In this document: positions 1 through 9,041 of the stretch, piece by piece
Numbering within the stretch: position 1 is the first letter of the stretch
How the letters are laid out: every line of letters starts with the position of its first letter
DNA from: Pseudoneobacillus sp052180215
Lineage (GTDB): Bacteria > Bacillota > Bacilli > Bacillales > Cytobacillaceae
NCBI RefSeq assembly: GCF_052180215.1
Contig: NZ_CP197471.1
Coordinates: forward strand, 2,018,001-2,082,000
Direction of reading: 5' to 3'
DNA: 64,000 nt
Notes under the pieces: model-generated
Database searches by the model: none
Told to the model about the DNA's origin: nothing
The model's input: the letters and a program-made list of their open reading frames with translations, nothing else
Position numbers and translations under genes: made by a program

Positions 1-836
1 AGAGCCGCATTGACTAAAAATCCTGCGTGAAACATGATCAATTTATCAGAAAATGGACTTATCGTAGAGTCGGTAATTTCATTATCCCATTTTTCTGGTA
101 TTGGTAAATGATCCTGTTGCAAGATTAAGTCAAAGCTTTCAGCATCTTTTCCTGCTAATTTAACGTTTTTTAACATAAATTGACGTACGTCTTCCCGTAC
201 TGCCACCTGACTAAAAGCCAAACTTAACGATCGGATAAAACCAGTTTTCGTAGAATTAAAGAAAAGGGTGCTGATTTCTGAACTATTTAGTGGTCTTTTG
301 TCACCAATTAAATTGGAAATAAATCCTGGTGTTTCCATAAACTCCGTCCCATGAGGGGAAGGAATGGAAGGCACGCTCGTAAATTTTGGCTGTTTTTTAG
401 CTAATTCCATGATTTTTTGAAATAAGTCCTTAGATGATACTGTACATTCAAAAAAATAATTTTGGATGTCTTCTCTCTCTGAGTTGGTAATAGCTAAGCT
501 ATAAGCGTTTAACCCATGTATGGTCATAATATAAGAATAAAAAAGTAAAAATTGATCAGAAAATAGACGCGGGGCATTGATATTCACGTCATTCTCTGTA
601 AAACCTATTGGGATTTGAAATTTAGCATCTTTCAAGAATTCGGTGATTTTCGTAATATGGCTCTCAGACAATTGTAGTGAGATCTGTAAAATAGGTTTTA
701 TCTCTTCGTCTTCAACAATGTTAAGAAAATATTTGTAAACACATATCGCCATACTATCACCCAAATACTGAAGCCAAAGGCCAGAGACTTCTGCAGCGGT
801 TAAAGTGTTGGTCTTTGTTTTCCTAAAAATCCCCAT
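1..836 (-). CDS. DUF3231 family protein (3' end beyond window)
   Basis: The first 278 codons are visible, from an ATG at 836 preceded by GGAGG; the C-terminus lies beyond the window edge. The product begins MGIFRKTKTNTLTAAEVSGL and is a soluble, mostly helical protein. Two related halves (residues about 10-165 and 185-278) each start with a segment resembling LTAAEVSGLWLQYLGD, which is typical of the DUF3231 family of spore-formers. No signal peptide or membrane segment is seen. Two-helix-pair proteins of this family often occur in several copies per Bacillus genome; their biochemical role is not established. The gene stands alone, with the HxlR gene behind it on the same strand about 180 bp upstream. 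Confidence 0.75.
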   Translation of the reverse strand, partial: MGIFRKTKTNTLTAAEVSGLWLQYLGDSMAICVYKYFLNIVEDEEIKPILQISLQLSESHITKITEFLKDAKFQIPIGFTENDVNINAPRLFSDQFLLFYSYIMTIHGLNAYSLAITNSEREDIQNYFFECTVSSKDLFQKIMELAKKQPKFTSVPSIPSPHGTEFMETPGFISNLIGDKRPLNSSEISTLFFNSTKTGFIRSLSLAFSQVAVREDVRQFMLKNVKLAGKDAESFDLILQQDHLPIPEKWDNEITDSTISPFSDKLIMFHAGFLVNAA

Positions 837-1013
837 AGGAAAAACCTCCAATTTCTTCTTTTCACATTCTGTGTTTATTTTGTGGTAATCGTATTGAAAT
901 ATACAGGGGCCCTTTTTTATAGAGGTCGAAAAATGAAGTTGAAGAAGGGAAGCACACTCTTTTAACTTTTTCTAAAATGGCTTCCCCTTCATTTAATAGT
1001 AAACGTTAATCTA

Positions 1014-1376
1014 TTACTTATTTAAGATGCTGTCCTCTAAAACCTCTGTTTTATCCCCGTATACTTTGACGATATGACTTTCTCCCCAAGCACATAGAGA
1101 GTCCAATATGTGTTGTAGGCTTTTTCCATATTCACTTAATTGGTATTCCACTTTTGGAGGTACTTGATTATAGACAATACGTTCAATTACGCCATCTTCT
1201 TCAAGTTCTCTGAGTTGTTGTGTCAGCATTTTTTGTGTGATATTCGGCATAAGTCGTTTTAATTCACTTGTCCGTTTTTTACCGTGAGTTAGATGACAAA
1301 GAATCACGCATTTCCACTTACCACCAATCACTTCTAAAGTTGCTTCAACTGATATATTGTACTTCTTTTTTTGCAT
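1014..1376 (-). CDS. HxlR family winged-helix transcriptional regulator
   Basis: 120 residues, the usual HxlR length. The winged-helix core spans about residues 8-100, with the family signature VIGGKWKCVILCHL near the N-terminus and LTQQLRELEEDGVIERIVY over the recognition helix and wing. ATG at 1376 with GGAGGG upstream. It is divergent from the MFS exporter at 1573, and the shared 196-bp region holds two palindromes. Members of this family (YodB, HxlR, HypR) often sense electrophiles or oxidants through a Cys. This protein has Cys at about 23, 27 and 94, so redox or electrophile sensing is possible but not shown. The likely role is repression of itself and the exporter. Confidence 0.88.
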   Translation of the reverse strand: MQKKKYNISVEATLEVIGGKWKCVILCHLTHGKKRTSELKRLMPNITQKMLTQQLRELEEDGVIERIVYNQVPPKVEYQLSEYGKSLQHILDSLCAWGESHIVKVYGDKTEVLEDSILNK

Positions 1377-1393
1377 ATTTTTCCCTCCTGACT

Positions 1394-1434
1394 ATAGGAA
1401 CTAAAAAGTGCCTATCGCACTTTTTGGTTCCTAT
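1394..1434. promoter_or_regulatory. Long inverted repeat, candidate HxlR operator
   Basis: Two 18-bp arms (ATAGGAACTAAAAAGTGC and its near-complement) with one mismatch flank a 5-bp centre. It sits just upstream of the regulator start, in the divergent region. There is no U-tract in either direction, so an operator is more likely than a terminator. Confidence 0.55.
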
Positions 1435-1442
1435 ATTACTTA

Positions 1443-1456
1443 AAAGTACGTACTTT
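1443..1456. promoter_or_regulatory. Perfect 14-bp palindrome AAAGTACGTACTTT, candidate operator
   Basis: A perfect palindrome 9 bp from the longer inverted repeat in the same divergent region. Its AGTAC half-sites resemble the AGTA/TACT-type half-sites of HxlR-family operators such as those of YodB and CatR. Whether the regulator binds here, at the longer repeat, or both cannot be told from sequence. Confidence 0.45.
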
Positions 1457-1572
1457 CCCTTTAGAATCATATATCACATAATAACATTTGTCGGCCGTTC
1501 ATACTAGTTCACCCATATTTTATTATCTGACAAAAAGTAAAAGCTTTTCTTACTTAACAAAGAGGAGGATAT

Positions 1573-2772
1573 ATGATGGAAAAAGGTAAAATATCAAGTA
1601 CACTAGCACTGCTTGCTTTAGCAGTAAGTGCGTTTGCGATAGGCACAACTGAATTTATCAGTGTGGGTTTATTGCCTTTAATCTCTGAGGATTTTCATAT
1701 TCCAGTTACCACTGCTGGGTTAACGGTTTCGATATATGCATTAGGAGTAACGTTTGGAGCTCCTATTTTAACTTCCTTAACATCGAAAATGTCACGGAAG
1801 ACTTTATTACTTTGGATTATGGTTGTATTTATTATTGGAAATAGCCTTGCCGCTCTTTCTCCTTCGATCGAAATATTATTAGTTGCACGTGTTATATCAG
1901 CACTTTCACATGGTGTTTTTATGTCTATCGGCTCTACAATTGCGGCAGACTTAGTTCCAGAAAATCGAAGAGCTAGTGCTATTTCCATTATGTTTACAGG
2001 TTTGACAGTAGCGACTGTAACGGGTGTGCCATTTGGTACTTTTATTGGTCAACAATTTGGCTGGAGAGCAGCTTTTCTCGTTATTATTATTACAGGTGTC
2101 ATAGCTTTCATTGCCAATAGCATTCTTGTCCCATCTAATTTACGCAAAGGTGTAAAAACAACCTTTGGAGATCAGCTGAAGCTCGTAAAAAATGGACGAT
2201 TGTTACTAGTATTTATGATTACAGCGTTAGGATATGGTGGAACATTTGTTGTTTTCACATTCTTATCACCTTTACTTCAAACGATTACAGGCTTTAAAGA
2301 AGAATCTGTTGCCCTTATTCTACTTATTTATGGAATTGCCATAGCGGTAGGGAATATGATTGGAGGAAAGCTATCGAATCAAAATCCAGTACGCGCTTTG
2401 TTTTATATGTTTATAGTACAAGCCATTGTTTTATTTATTTTAATGTTTACAGCTCCATTTAAAATTGCTGGCTTATTGACAGTCCTTTTTATGGGATTAT
2501 TAGCTTTTATGAATGTTCCGGGATTACAAGTATATGTTGTCATTTTAGCAAAACGGTTTGTGCCAAGTGCAGTTGATGTAGCTTCGGCTATCAATATTGC
2601 TGCGTTTAATGCAGGGATTGCCATTGGTTCATATATAGGCGGGCTTATAACTGATTCGATTGGGCTCATCCATACATCGTGGATTGGGGCACTTATGGTT
2701 CTATTTGCTGCACTATTAACTGGATTTAGTAGAGTTTTAGAACGAAAAGATTTAGTAGGCAAAATGGGTTAG
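1573..2772 (+). CDS. MFS transporter, DHA1-type drug/metabolite exporter
   Basis: 399 residues with about 12 hydrophobic segments, the normal size for a DHA1 (AraJ-like) major facilitator exporter. Visible family features: the N-terminal stretch TTEFISVGLLPLIS, the loop 2-3 region with SRKTLLLW, and the motif C-like region GVPFGTFIGQQFGWRAAF. Two ATGs lie at 1573 and 1576; the ribosome binding site AGAGGAGG ends at 1568, so 1576 has the better spacing. It is divergent from the HxlR gene, an arrangement usual for a self-protecting exporter whose inducer is recognised by the regulator. The substrate is unknown. Confidence 0.88.
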   Translation: MMEKGKISSTLALLALAVSAFAIGTTEFISVGLLPLISEDFHIPVTTAGLTVSIYALGVTFGAPILTSLTSKMSRKTLLLWIMVVFIIGNSLAALSPSIEILLVARVISALSHGVFMSIGSTIAADLVPENRRASAISIMFTGLTVATVTGVPFGTFIGQQFGWRAAFLVIIITGVIAFIANSILVPSNLRKGVKTTFGDQLKLVKNGRLLLVFMITALGYGGTFVVFTFLSPLLQTITGFKEESVALILLIYGIAIAVGNMIGGKLSNQNPVRALFYMFIVQAIVLFILMFTAPFKIAGLLTVLFMGLLAFMNVPGLQVYVVILAKRFVPSAVDVASAINIAAFNAGIAIGSYIGGLITDSIGLIHTSWIGALMVLFAALLTGFSRVLERKDLVGKMG

Positions 2773-2799
2773 TAATGATTCCTAATCCTAATAACTTGT

Positions 2800-2833
2800 G
2801 AAAAAGGCGTATTTAACGATATGCCTTTTTTAT
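2800..2833 (+). terminator. Intrinsic terminator after the MFS gene
   Basis: Stem AAAAAGGCGTAT / ATGCCTTTTTT followed by a T-rich tail, 28 bp after the MFS stop codon. Confidence 0.75.
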
Positions 2834-3042
2834 TTGTGGGTAACGCTACTAAATGGCAGGGGAAATGAGCCTATCTGTTGAAAAATGAAATATAAGTTTG
2901 ATGAAGAAATTAACAGATATTTGTTAAATGATTTGAACGGCAAACTGTATAGAACAATGGCCACGTAAAGATAATCCACATTGGCAGAAAATTTTGTAAC
3001 CATTTATTACTCCATTCGTCTTAATAGATAAGGAGTGATAAC

Positions 3043-3717
3043 ATGAAAAAAATTATTTGGTTAGTAAGTTTTTCTTTATTGATCGTCATGCTATCGGCTT
3101 GTGGTTCCAAAATTGTTTCCGATGAAACCCATCAAGTTGACGCAGAGCAAAATAATTCTTCTCAAACAAAGGGAGAAACGGAAGCAGAACAAAATAATTC
3201 TTCACAAAACGAGGAAGAAGTAACTTCATCCAATGAAAGTGAGGATCAAGTCGTAATAGAGGACAGAGCTGCCGCAACTACTCTTAAAATCAATAGGGAA
3301 GGGATGGAAGAATCGGTTCATGCCACTCTTTACAAGAGTCATGCTCAACCGGTAAGTTTTTATATCTTTGATGGGTATAATGCTAAGTTAGGGGCAGAAA
3401 ATGAGGACTATCTTACTTTTACCTTAAATGATAAATCTTATATGAATTTCAAAGCCTTAAATTCTAATGATTTTGAAACAGAAAAAAGCAATTTAGACCA
3501 GGATACCACACTTAGTAAAAATGTTGTTAATTACGAAGGGTTTGATAAAGCATTCGTTTATTTCCGAGAATCAGATGACGGTATCAATATTTCCACCATT
3601 CTATTACCTAGCGAAGGGAACCGTCCCAATATTCTAGCGGTCATTCATAATCCAAAAGAAATGGAAAACTACGATATGTATTATGAAATGTTAAAAACGG
3701 TTGAAATGACTGAGTAA
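3043..3717 (+). CDS. Putative lipoprotein of unknown function
   Basis: 224 residues. An N-terminal signal peptide ends in the lipobox LSAC, with the lipidated Cys at residue 20. A low-complexity Glu/Asn/Ser linker follows, carrying the octapeptide AEQNNSSQ twice (about residues 33-60). The globular part spans about residues 80-224, and I do not recognise a family in it. ATG is preceded by AAGGAGTGAT. The protein should be anchored on the outer face of the membrane with the linker crossing part of the wall. It stands alone between two terminators. In the same frame after the stop codon, another 33 sense codons follow (see 3739-3816). Confidence 0.72.
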   Translation: MKKIIWLVSFSLLIVMLSACGSKIVSDETHQVDAEQNNSSQTKGETEAEQNNSSQNEEEVTSSNESEDQVVIEDRAAATTLKINREGMEESVHATLYKSHAQPVSFYIFDGYNAKLGAENEDYLTFTLNDKSYMNFKALNSNDFETEKSNLDQDTTLSKNVVNYEGFDKAFVYFRESDDGINISTILLPSEGNRPNILAVIHNPKEMENYDMYYEMLKTVEMTE

Positions 3718-3738
3718 AGTAAACTGCAAATAGTAAAA

Positions 3739-3816
3739 ATGCTTAGACAGGGAAACTATCCATACATTATTTTACAAGATGATAATGTGGAAATCGAAAA
3801 ATACTTCAAGAAATAG
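3739..3816 (+). other. Short ORF or coding remnant after the lipoprotein
   Basis: A 25-codon reading frame (MLRQGNYPYIILQDDNVEIE and five more residues) has protein-like composition but no clear ribosome binding site. It is in frame with the lipoprotein, 21 nt after its stop codon, so it could be a decayed gene tail or an extension reached by stop readthrough. No family recognised. The rest of 3718-4033 holds only the terminator. Confidence 0.2.
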
Positions 3817-3842
3817 ATAGGTTAAAATAATTATATTTTTAG

Positions 3843-3874
3843 GGCATTTCTTCAAATGAAGAAGTGCCTTTTCC
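3843..3874 (+). terminator. Intrinsic terminator before the MscS gene
   Basis: Stem GGCATTTCTTC / GAAGAAGTGCC with a 4-nt loop, followed by TTTTCC. It probably ends lipoprotein transcription. Confidence 0.65.
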
Positions 3875-4033
3875 ATTTTTATAAGCCCATTGCATTACTT
3901 TTAATCTGATACTTTTGTGGTATTCAAATATCGTGTTAGAAACATTAAGATATGAGGATGTTATGGTTTTAAAAGTAGGTGTTCCTAAATATAAGTAATT
4001 ATTAGGACAATCAAAAAAGAGAGGTATTTTTAA

Positions 4034-5140
4034 ATGTATTTGCAATCTGCAATTCTACCAGCTAGTTTGGATTATGACATGTTGAAAAACTTGGGGATTT
4101 CGATTGGGATTTTAGCGGTATTTATTCTATTTAGAAATTTATTTACAAAGTATGTATTTCAGTTGATTTTAAAATTGTCGAAAAAAACGCCAAATGAGTT
4201 CTTTACGCGAATTTGTCTAGGCTTTGAGCGTCCCTTAGGATGGGCTTTTATTATCACTGGTTTATATGTAGCGATGGAGTATTTTCCTTTCATCGAACAG
4301 CATAATGCCTTATTTTTAAAATTTTTACGTTCGATGGTAATTATTTTAATCACATGGGGATTGTTTAATATCTCTTCTCCAACGACAGGGATTTTAGTTA
4401 GTGTAAATCAAAAGATGAAAAATAAAATTGATTTAATTCTTCTTCCGTTTATTTCAAGAACGATTCGAGTCATCATAATTGCCATCAGTATCAGTATTAT
4501 TGGCCAGGAATTTGATTATGATGTAAATGGCTTGGTGGCCGGTCTTGGGTTAGGGGGCTTGGCATTTGCTTTAGCGGCAAAAGAAGCGGTTGGAAATTTA
4601 ATCGGTGGAATCGTGATTGTCACAGAGAAGCCTTTTTCCATCGGTGAATGGATTTTAACCCCAAGCGTGGAAGGGACAGTAGAAGATATTAATTTCCGAA
4701 GCACGAAAATCAGAACGTTCAGTCAAGCACTCGTCACAGTTCCGAATTCCACGTTGGCCAACGAACCGATTACTAACTGGAGTCGAATGGGAAAAAGGCG
4801 AATTACATTCCACTTAGGACTAAACTATAAAACGACGAAAGAGCAAATTCAAACCGTTGTTTATCGAATCGAACAGATGTTAAGCAACCATGAAGATATT
4901 CATCCCGATACCATCATGGTTGCCTTTGATCATTATAATGATAGCAGTCTTGATATCCTTATTTATTTCTTCACCAACACGACCGTTTGGGCCGATCACG
5001 TGAAAATCAAACATGCAATCAACCTACAAATCATGGGGATATTGGAGGACGAAGGCGTGGAAGTCGCTTTTCCAAGCCGAACCATCTACGTTACACCACA
5101 ATCCAATGAATTATTGCAAACAGTGGGTTCATTAGAATAA
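4034..5140 (+). CDS. Mechanosensitive ion channel, MscS family
   Basis: 368 residues. Four hydrophobic helices lie in the N-terminal half (about 17-35, 65-85, 100-120, 140-160). They are followed by the pore-lining helix rich in Gly and Ala, GLVAGLGLGGLAFALAAKEA (about 168-187), which is the diagnostic MscS TM3 signature. The cytoplasmic beta domain (about 190-260, IVTEKPFSIGEWI) and the alpha/beta C-terminal domain follow. ATG has GAGAGGT upstream. Length and architecture resemble B. subtilis YhdY-type channels. It acts as an emergency valve for solutes on osmotic downshift. Monocistronic, with terminators on both sides. Confidence 0.9.
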   Translation: MYLQSAILPASLDYDMLKNLGISIGILAVFILFRNLFTKYVFQLILKLSKKTPNEFFTRICLGFERPLGWAFIITGLYVAMEYFPFIEQHNALFLKFLRSMVIILITWGLFNISSPTTGILVSVNQKMKNKIDLILLPFISRTIRVIIIAISISIIGQEFDYDVNGLVAGLGLGGLAFALAAKEAVGNLIGGIVIVTEKPFSIGEWILTPSVEGTVEDINFRSTKIRTFSQALVTVPNSTLANEPITNWSRMGKRRITFHLGLNYKTTKEQIQTVVYRIEQMLSNHEDIHPDTIMVAFDHYNDSSLDILIYFFTNTTVWADHVKIKHAINLQIMGILEDEGVEVAFPSRTIYVTPQSNELLQTVGSLE

Positions 5141-5141
5141 T

Positions 5142-5175
5142 GAAGCGAGGGGCCGGTTCCCTGGCTTCTTTTTAT
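5142..5175 (+). terminator. Intrinsic terminator after the MscS gene
   Basis: GAAGCGAGGG pairs with CCCTGGCTTC (one mismatch) and a T-tract follows directly. The GAAGC...GGTTC...GCTTC wording recurs in other terminators of this window. Confidence 0.75.
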
Positions 5176-5441
5176 TGCTCAAATGGTTAAGGGGGAACAG
5201 GCCCCATGCTTCTCCTATTAAAGTTTAGACCCCTATAAAATTTCTTGCTTAGGTAAAATCTAAAAAAATCAATTATATGGTAAAATAGGTAGAAAACTAG
5301 GTTTTTAATGATGCTTTGGCGACCGATTTAACGTTGAATCAAATAATAAAACGGTAAATATATAGCTTAATGGTTTTGTGTACATATTGAGATCGTGAAC
5401 AGCGGTCTCTTTTCTTTGTTTTAAAAGATAATGAAAGATTT

Positions 5442-5470
5442 AAAACTTTTTTAGAATGATCCATGTCTAA
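5442..5470 (+). promoter_or_regulatory. Candidate ECF-type autoregulatory promoter
   Basis: AAAACTTTTTT (5442-5452) and GTCTAA (5465-5470) are 18 bp apart counted from the C of AAC, matching the AAC / CGTC pattern of Bacillus ECF promoters. It lies 31 bp before the sigma factor start. The remainder of 5176-5441 shows only a weak hairpin near 5391-5415 and no gene. Confidence 0.5.
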
Positions 5471-5501
5471 CGTTTAGAAAAGAGAAAGGGGGAAATGGTT
5501 C

Positions 5502-6011
5502 TTGGACGTGTCGAAACTAATGAAAAAAGCACAAAAAGGAGATGATCAATCCTTTTATGAACTGATGCAAATTCATAAAGTTCGTTTATTAAAAATAGCT
5601 TTCACCTATTTGCGAAATGAGAATGATGCATTAGAAGCATTGCAGGAAGTCACTTTTAGAGCTTATCGTTCCATTCATAAAGTAAAACATACGGAATACT
5701 TGTCTACTTGGCTTATCCGTATCATGCTCAACTACTGTTATGATGAATGTCGAAAAAGAAGAAATATCAAGATGACAGACCAGTTCGAAAATCTCATAGT
5801 AAAGGATAATGTAGGGCAATCACTCGAAATTCAAGAGGCTTTAAATAAGATTGATTTACGTCTTCGGGAAGTCATTATCTTAAAGTATTTCCATGATTTA
5901 AAAATTAAGGATATTGCACAAATTTTGGAAAGTCCTGAAAGTACAATCAAAACATGGTTATATAAAGGCCTTAGAGCACTTCAATTGCAATTGGAAGAGA
6001 GGGTGAACTGA
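5502..6011 (+). CDS. ECF RNA polymerase sigma factor
   Basis: 169 residues, the usual size for an extracytoplasmic-function sigma factor. Region 2 covers about residues 20-90, including FTYLRNENDALEALQEVTFR, which binds core and the -10 element. Region 4 covers about 110-165, with a helix-turn-helix around DLKIKDIAQILESPESTIKT. The start is TTG, 9 nt behind AGAAAGGGGG; the nearby ATG at 5495 is out of frame. The next gene starts at the base after its stop codon and encodes a DUF4179 membrane protein, the usual cognate anti-sigma factor. It probably drives its own operon from the promoter at 5442. The inducing stress is unknown. Confidence 0.88.
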   Translation: MDVSKLMKKAQKGDDQSFYELMQIHKVRLLKIAFTYLRNENDALEALQEVTFRAYRSIHKVKHTEYLSTWLIRIMLNYCYDECRKRRNIKMTDQFENLIVKDNVGQSLEIQEALNKIDLRLREVIILKYFHDLKIKDIAQILESPESTIKTWLYKGLRALQLQLEERVN

Positions 6012-7325
6012 ATGTTTGAAAAAGAAGAAAAGGAACTAGAAAAGTTAAATCATCTCTATCAAGATTTACAGATACCAAGCGATTTTGGTGATCAGGCGAT
6101 TATGGATGGTATTCGGAGAGCGGGTAAAATCAAAAAGAGAAATCGTCAAATGGCTAAGGTTTTTTTAACAGCTAGCATTGTATTTTTAGGTTTAGTAGGC
6201 TCCGTAAAAGTTTCAGATACAATGGCTGCGTTTATATCAAATGTACCGGGAATCGAAAAAGTGGTAGAGGTGATTCGAAAGGATAAAGGTTTAGTAGCAG
6301 CCGTTGACCATGACTACATACAAAAAGTTGGAATAGTAGATTCCCATGATGGATTAAAAGTAAGTTTGGATTCTGTCATTCATGATGAAAAAAATCTAAT
6401 TGCTTTTTATAAGTATGAAGCAGAAGATCAAAATCTAGATATTTTTCCCAAAGACATCATTTTAAAAAATAGTGAAGGCGAAAAACTTCCATTTCAAATG
6501 AAACAGGGGACCCTTTGGACTAAAAACAAGGAATCTCTTTTGGAAATAAAATTTCCTCTATCTTCTGAAATCCAATTACCTGAAAATCTTATTCTTTCGT
6601 TTACGTTTAGACTGGGTTCTGGTGAAGTTCTAGAAAAGGAATGGAATTTTCCAGTTATACTGGATAAAGATAAATTTTTAGAAAAAGAAGAAGTCAAACT
6701 AGATAAAAAAGTGGTCGTGGATGGCCAAGAGATCATGATAAAGGAAATCACTATGTACCCTACAGTAACAGCCGTTCATGTTACGTACAATTCTGCGAAT
6801 AGCAAAAAGATTTTTGGTTTTAATGATCTTCAATTAGTGGATGAAAACGGCGAAAAATGGAATCCTACTCCATTAGAAACAGAACAAATTAGTGAAAATG
6901 AGGCTATCTTTTATCTGGAAAGTCATTATTTTAAAAAGCCAAAGGAACTTTACTTAACCTTTAACACCATACGTGCCTTAGAAAAGGATGAATTATGGGT
7001 CGTCATAGATCCAGAGAAGGAAAAAGTTCTAGTGTCACCAAAGGATGGGAAAATAACTGAAGTGGTAATGAGAAATGAGGAGCTTCAAATAAAGTTAAAT
7101 GAAAAGCCATTTGCATTTAAGAAGGAGATATTTAATACTCTCGATCCTATTGAGGGGCAAAACATAATGGGGTCAATGGGGATGAGCTTTTCATCAAGTG
7201 ATCACTTTATTTTATATTCCGTACCGTATACCGCAACGGAGGTACAAGAACCAATAAAATTAAAGCTAATCGATTATCCAGCTACGATACAATCAAAAGA
7301 GGAAGTACGGATTAAAGTTAAATAA
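6012..7325 (+). CDS. DUF4179 domain anti-sigma factor
   Basis: 437 residues. A short cytoplasmic region (about 1-45) precedes one membrane helix (about 46-65, VFLTASIVFLGLVGSVKV). The DUF4179 domain follows (about 45-140, SDTMAAFISNVPGIEKVVEV), then a long extracytoplasmic part made mostly of beta strands, like the DUF5643 region often attached to it. The ATG abuts the sigma factor stop with no gap, implying translational coupling. The family is known to hold partner ECF sigma factors at the membrane until an envelope signal releases them; the signal for this pair cannot be inferred. A terminator follows at 7380. Confidence 0.82.
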   Translation: MFEKEEKELEKLNHLYQDLQIPSDFGDQAIMDGIRRAGKIKKRNRQMAKVFLTASIVFLGLVGSVKVSDTMAAFISNVPGIEKVVEVIRKDKGLVAAVDHDYIQKVGIVDSHDGLKVSLDSVIHDEKNLIAFYKYEAEDQNLDIFPKDIILKNSEGEKLPFQMKQGTLWTKNKESLLEIKFPLSSEIQLPENLILSFTFRLGSGEVLEKEWNFPVILDKDKFLEKEEVKLDKKVVVDGQEIMIKEITMYPTVTAVHVTYNSANSKKIFGFNDLQLVDENGEKWNPTPLETEQISENEAIFYLESHYFKKPKELYLTFNTIRALEKDELWVVIDPEKEKVLVSPKDGKITEVVMRNEELQIKLNEKPFAFKKEIFNTLDPIEGQNIMGSMGMSFSSSDHFILYSVPYTATEVQEPIKLKLIDYPATIQSKEEVRIKVK

Positions 7326-7379
7326 GCAGCAAAGGAATAACTCTGAACCACACCACTCGGAAAGTTCCTCTTATAGTAA

Positions 7380-7410
7380 AGAGTTCCAGCTACAACTGGG
7401 GCTCTTTTTT
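7380..7410 (+). terminator. Intrinsic terminator of the sigma/anti-sigma operon
   Basis: GAGTTCCAG pairs with CTGGGGCTC (two G-U pairs) and is followed by TTTTTT. Confidence 0.75.
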
Positions 7411-7502
7411 CATCATGTTCTTCTAAAAACGAAAGATTTGAAATAGAAATAATTGAAACAGGGAATCACTTAAACTTTTCCAACTAAATAGGAGGGAGAA
7501 GG

Positions 7503-7964
7503 TTGAAATTCGAATACGTTTATACCATTGGATTGCCACGCAATTTGGTTTGGAAGTGGTTAAAGAATGAAAAGGTTCTTCAAAAATCGATTACAGGTTG
7601 TAAAATGTTTGAGCAAACAGCAAACGGAGTCTATCATGCTGAAATCAATGTCCAACTGGGTCCCTTAAATGACGTTTTTAACCTAGAAATACGTCGAATC
7701 AAAGAAAACATGCCTTCTTATTATCATGTAAAAGGAAAAGGGAAAATAGGCGAAATACATGGGAAAGCAGAATTGTTGCTAAATGAATCTCAAGGAGCAA
7801 CGAAACTTTCGATGAACGCGGATATCGAACTAACCGGTTCAGTGGCGTTAGCAGCGAATCAGTTAATAGAAGGAAAAGCCAATCGTTCGATTGATAAATT
7901 TATGCAGCGACTTGAAAAAGAAATAAAAAAAGGTATCCATCAGTCGAGAAGAAGTGGCAGGTGA
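7503..7964 (+). CDS. SRPBCC (CoxG-like) family protein
   Basis: 153 residues with the strand-helix-strand plan of the START/SRPBCC fold. It opens with MKFEYVYTIGLPRNLVWKWL; a Gly-rich loop follows and a long C-terminal helix spans about 115-145. The pattern resembles the CoxG (carbon monoxide dehydrogenase subunit G) subfamily, which binds hydrophobic ligands; in Bacillus such proteins are common without CODH. TTG start at 7503 with GGAGGGAGAA just upstream. Monocistronic with its own terminator. The ligand is unknown. Confidence 0.7.
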   Translation: MKFEYVYTIGLPRNLVWKWLKNEKVLQKSITGCKMFEQTANGVYHAEINVQLGPLNDVFNLEIRRIKENMPSYYHVKGKGKIGEIHGKAELLLNESQGATKLSMNADIELTGSVALAANQLIEGKANRSIDKFMQRLEKEIKKGIHQSRRSGR

Positions 7965-7999
7965 AGCAAGGGGGTGTGGTTCTCTTGCTTTTATTTTTT
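7963..7999 (+). terminator. Intrinsic terminator after the SRPBCC gene
   Basis: AAGCAAG / CTTGCTT stem with a T-rich tail. The loop carries GGTTCT, the same wording as other terminators here. Confidence 0.6.
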
Positions 8000-8149
8000 G
8001 AAGAAGAACCGTTTCGTTCTGGTTAAGCAATGATTGAAAATACCATAGATAATTGTCATTTTATGTTAAAATAAAAATAGGAAAAAATTTACTTCATACA
8101 GGTTAGGATGTTCGAATAGATTCATAACTATAAAATTAGGTGGTACAAA

Positions 8150-8611
8150 ATGAAGTTGTTTTTAAAAATATTTGTAGTTTTATTGAATGTTACCTTAACA
8201 GGATGTTTTGCTGAAGATTACGATGTCGGAGTTCCAACTGCACATTTGAATTTCGATCTAGCATCTATTCCTTTAACAGAAGCAAATATCAGGTGGAAAA
8301 CCGCAAGTGAGGATGTACAACGAACAATAGAAGATATAGAAGAATACGCATCATCACTAGATGAAATAAAGGTGTTTTCAAATCAAAAGGTAGCTTTGGA
8401 AATGAAAGAGAACGAAGATAATGGTGGAGATATTTGGACTGATCCAACGATAACGGTGGCACTAATAAAAGATGACAAACGAATCGAACTTGAATTAAAC
8501 GATTCAAATGAATTTCAGTTCCCGGATACAAAAGGTAATTATGTATTGGAGGTTGAATTTACTAATTCCGCAGGTAGTGCTCAATATGTTGGGAATTTGG
8601 TGATTCAGTAA
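8150..8611 (+). CDS. Small putative lipoprotein of unknown function
   Basis: 153 residues. A signal peptide ends with LTGC, which puts the lipidated Cys at residue 19. The mature part is acidic, with an EDVQRTIEDIEEYASSLDEI helix and a C-terminal beta-rich segment. No family recognised. The ribosome binding site is TTAGGTGG in front of the ATG. A terminator follows at 8621. Confidence 0.68.
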   Translation: MKLFLKIFVVLLNVTLTGCFAEDYDVGVPTAHLNFDLASIPLTEANIRWKTASEDVQRTIEDIEEYASSLDEIKVFSNQKVALEMKENEDNGGDIWTDPTITVALIKDDKRIELELNDSNEFQFPDTKGNYVLEVEFTNSAGSAQYVGNLVIQ

Positions 8612-8620
8612 TAGGGAAAA

Positions 8621-8646
8621 TGCTTGGGGAATCCAAGCTTTTTTTT
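8621..8646 (+). terminator. Intrinsic terminator after the small lipoprotein
   Basis: GCTTGG / CCAAGC stem followed by eight T. Confidence 0.75.
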
Positions 8647-8665
8647 GTGGACTCCACGCCGAGTA

Positions 8666-8850
8666 TATAGGACATAGGATCTGTTATTTTAATAAAAACA
8701 GCTATTTTGAAGGTGTTATCGGACAACAGGTACGCTATGGGCTTAAAAAGCATGCCAAATAGCTCGATTTTAACCTAATAACGGAACCGGTGTCCTTTAG
8801 AACTCATAAAATAGCCTTTTTTCGATAAATAACGGAACCAATGTCCGATA
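8666..8850. repeat. Four-palindrome intergenic element, copy 1
   Basis: Units: forward at 8666-8687 and 8716-8738, reverse at 8778-8799 and 8829-8850. The forward unit consensus is ATAGGACACAGGTTCCGTTA plus T; the reverse unit is its complement, ATAACGGAACC..GTCC. Unit starts are 50, 62 and 51 bp apart. It fills most of the 430-bp gap between the lipoprotein and the receiver gene. Confidence 0.8.
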
Positions 8851-9041
8851 CAAAATGGCTTGGTATATTTCAATCATATTTACTCTTAGGAGGTGTCGAT
8901 TATCGTACATTTCTTACGAATTTCGCTCAAATTATTTCGGAATATTCAATTTTTGTCGAATTTTACAATCTGTTTAAAAGGAGTTAGGAGTGGGTCTGTA
9001 GAACTATATAGCAAACATGAAAAAATGAGGAGTGTTTAAAG

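Noticed and set aside
1268..1507. 79-codon plus-strand frame over the HxlR start and operator region
   Set aside because: It overlaps the HxlR coding region and both palindromes, and has no start site.
5391..5415. Hairpin GAGATCG/CGGTCTC as a terminator
   Set aside because: Short stem with G-U pairs and no gene directly upstream; too weak to list.
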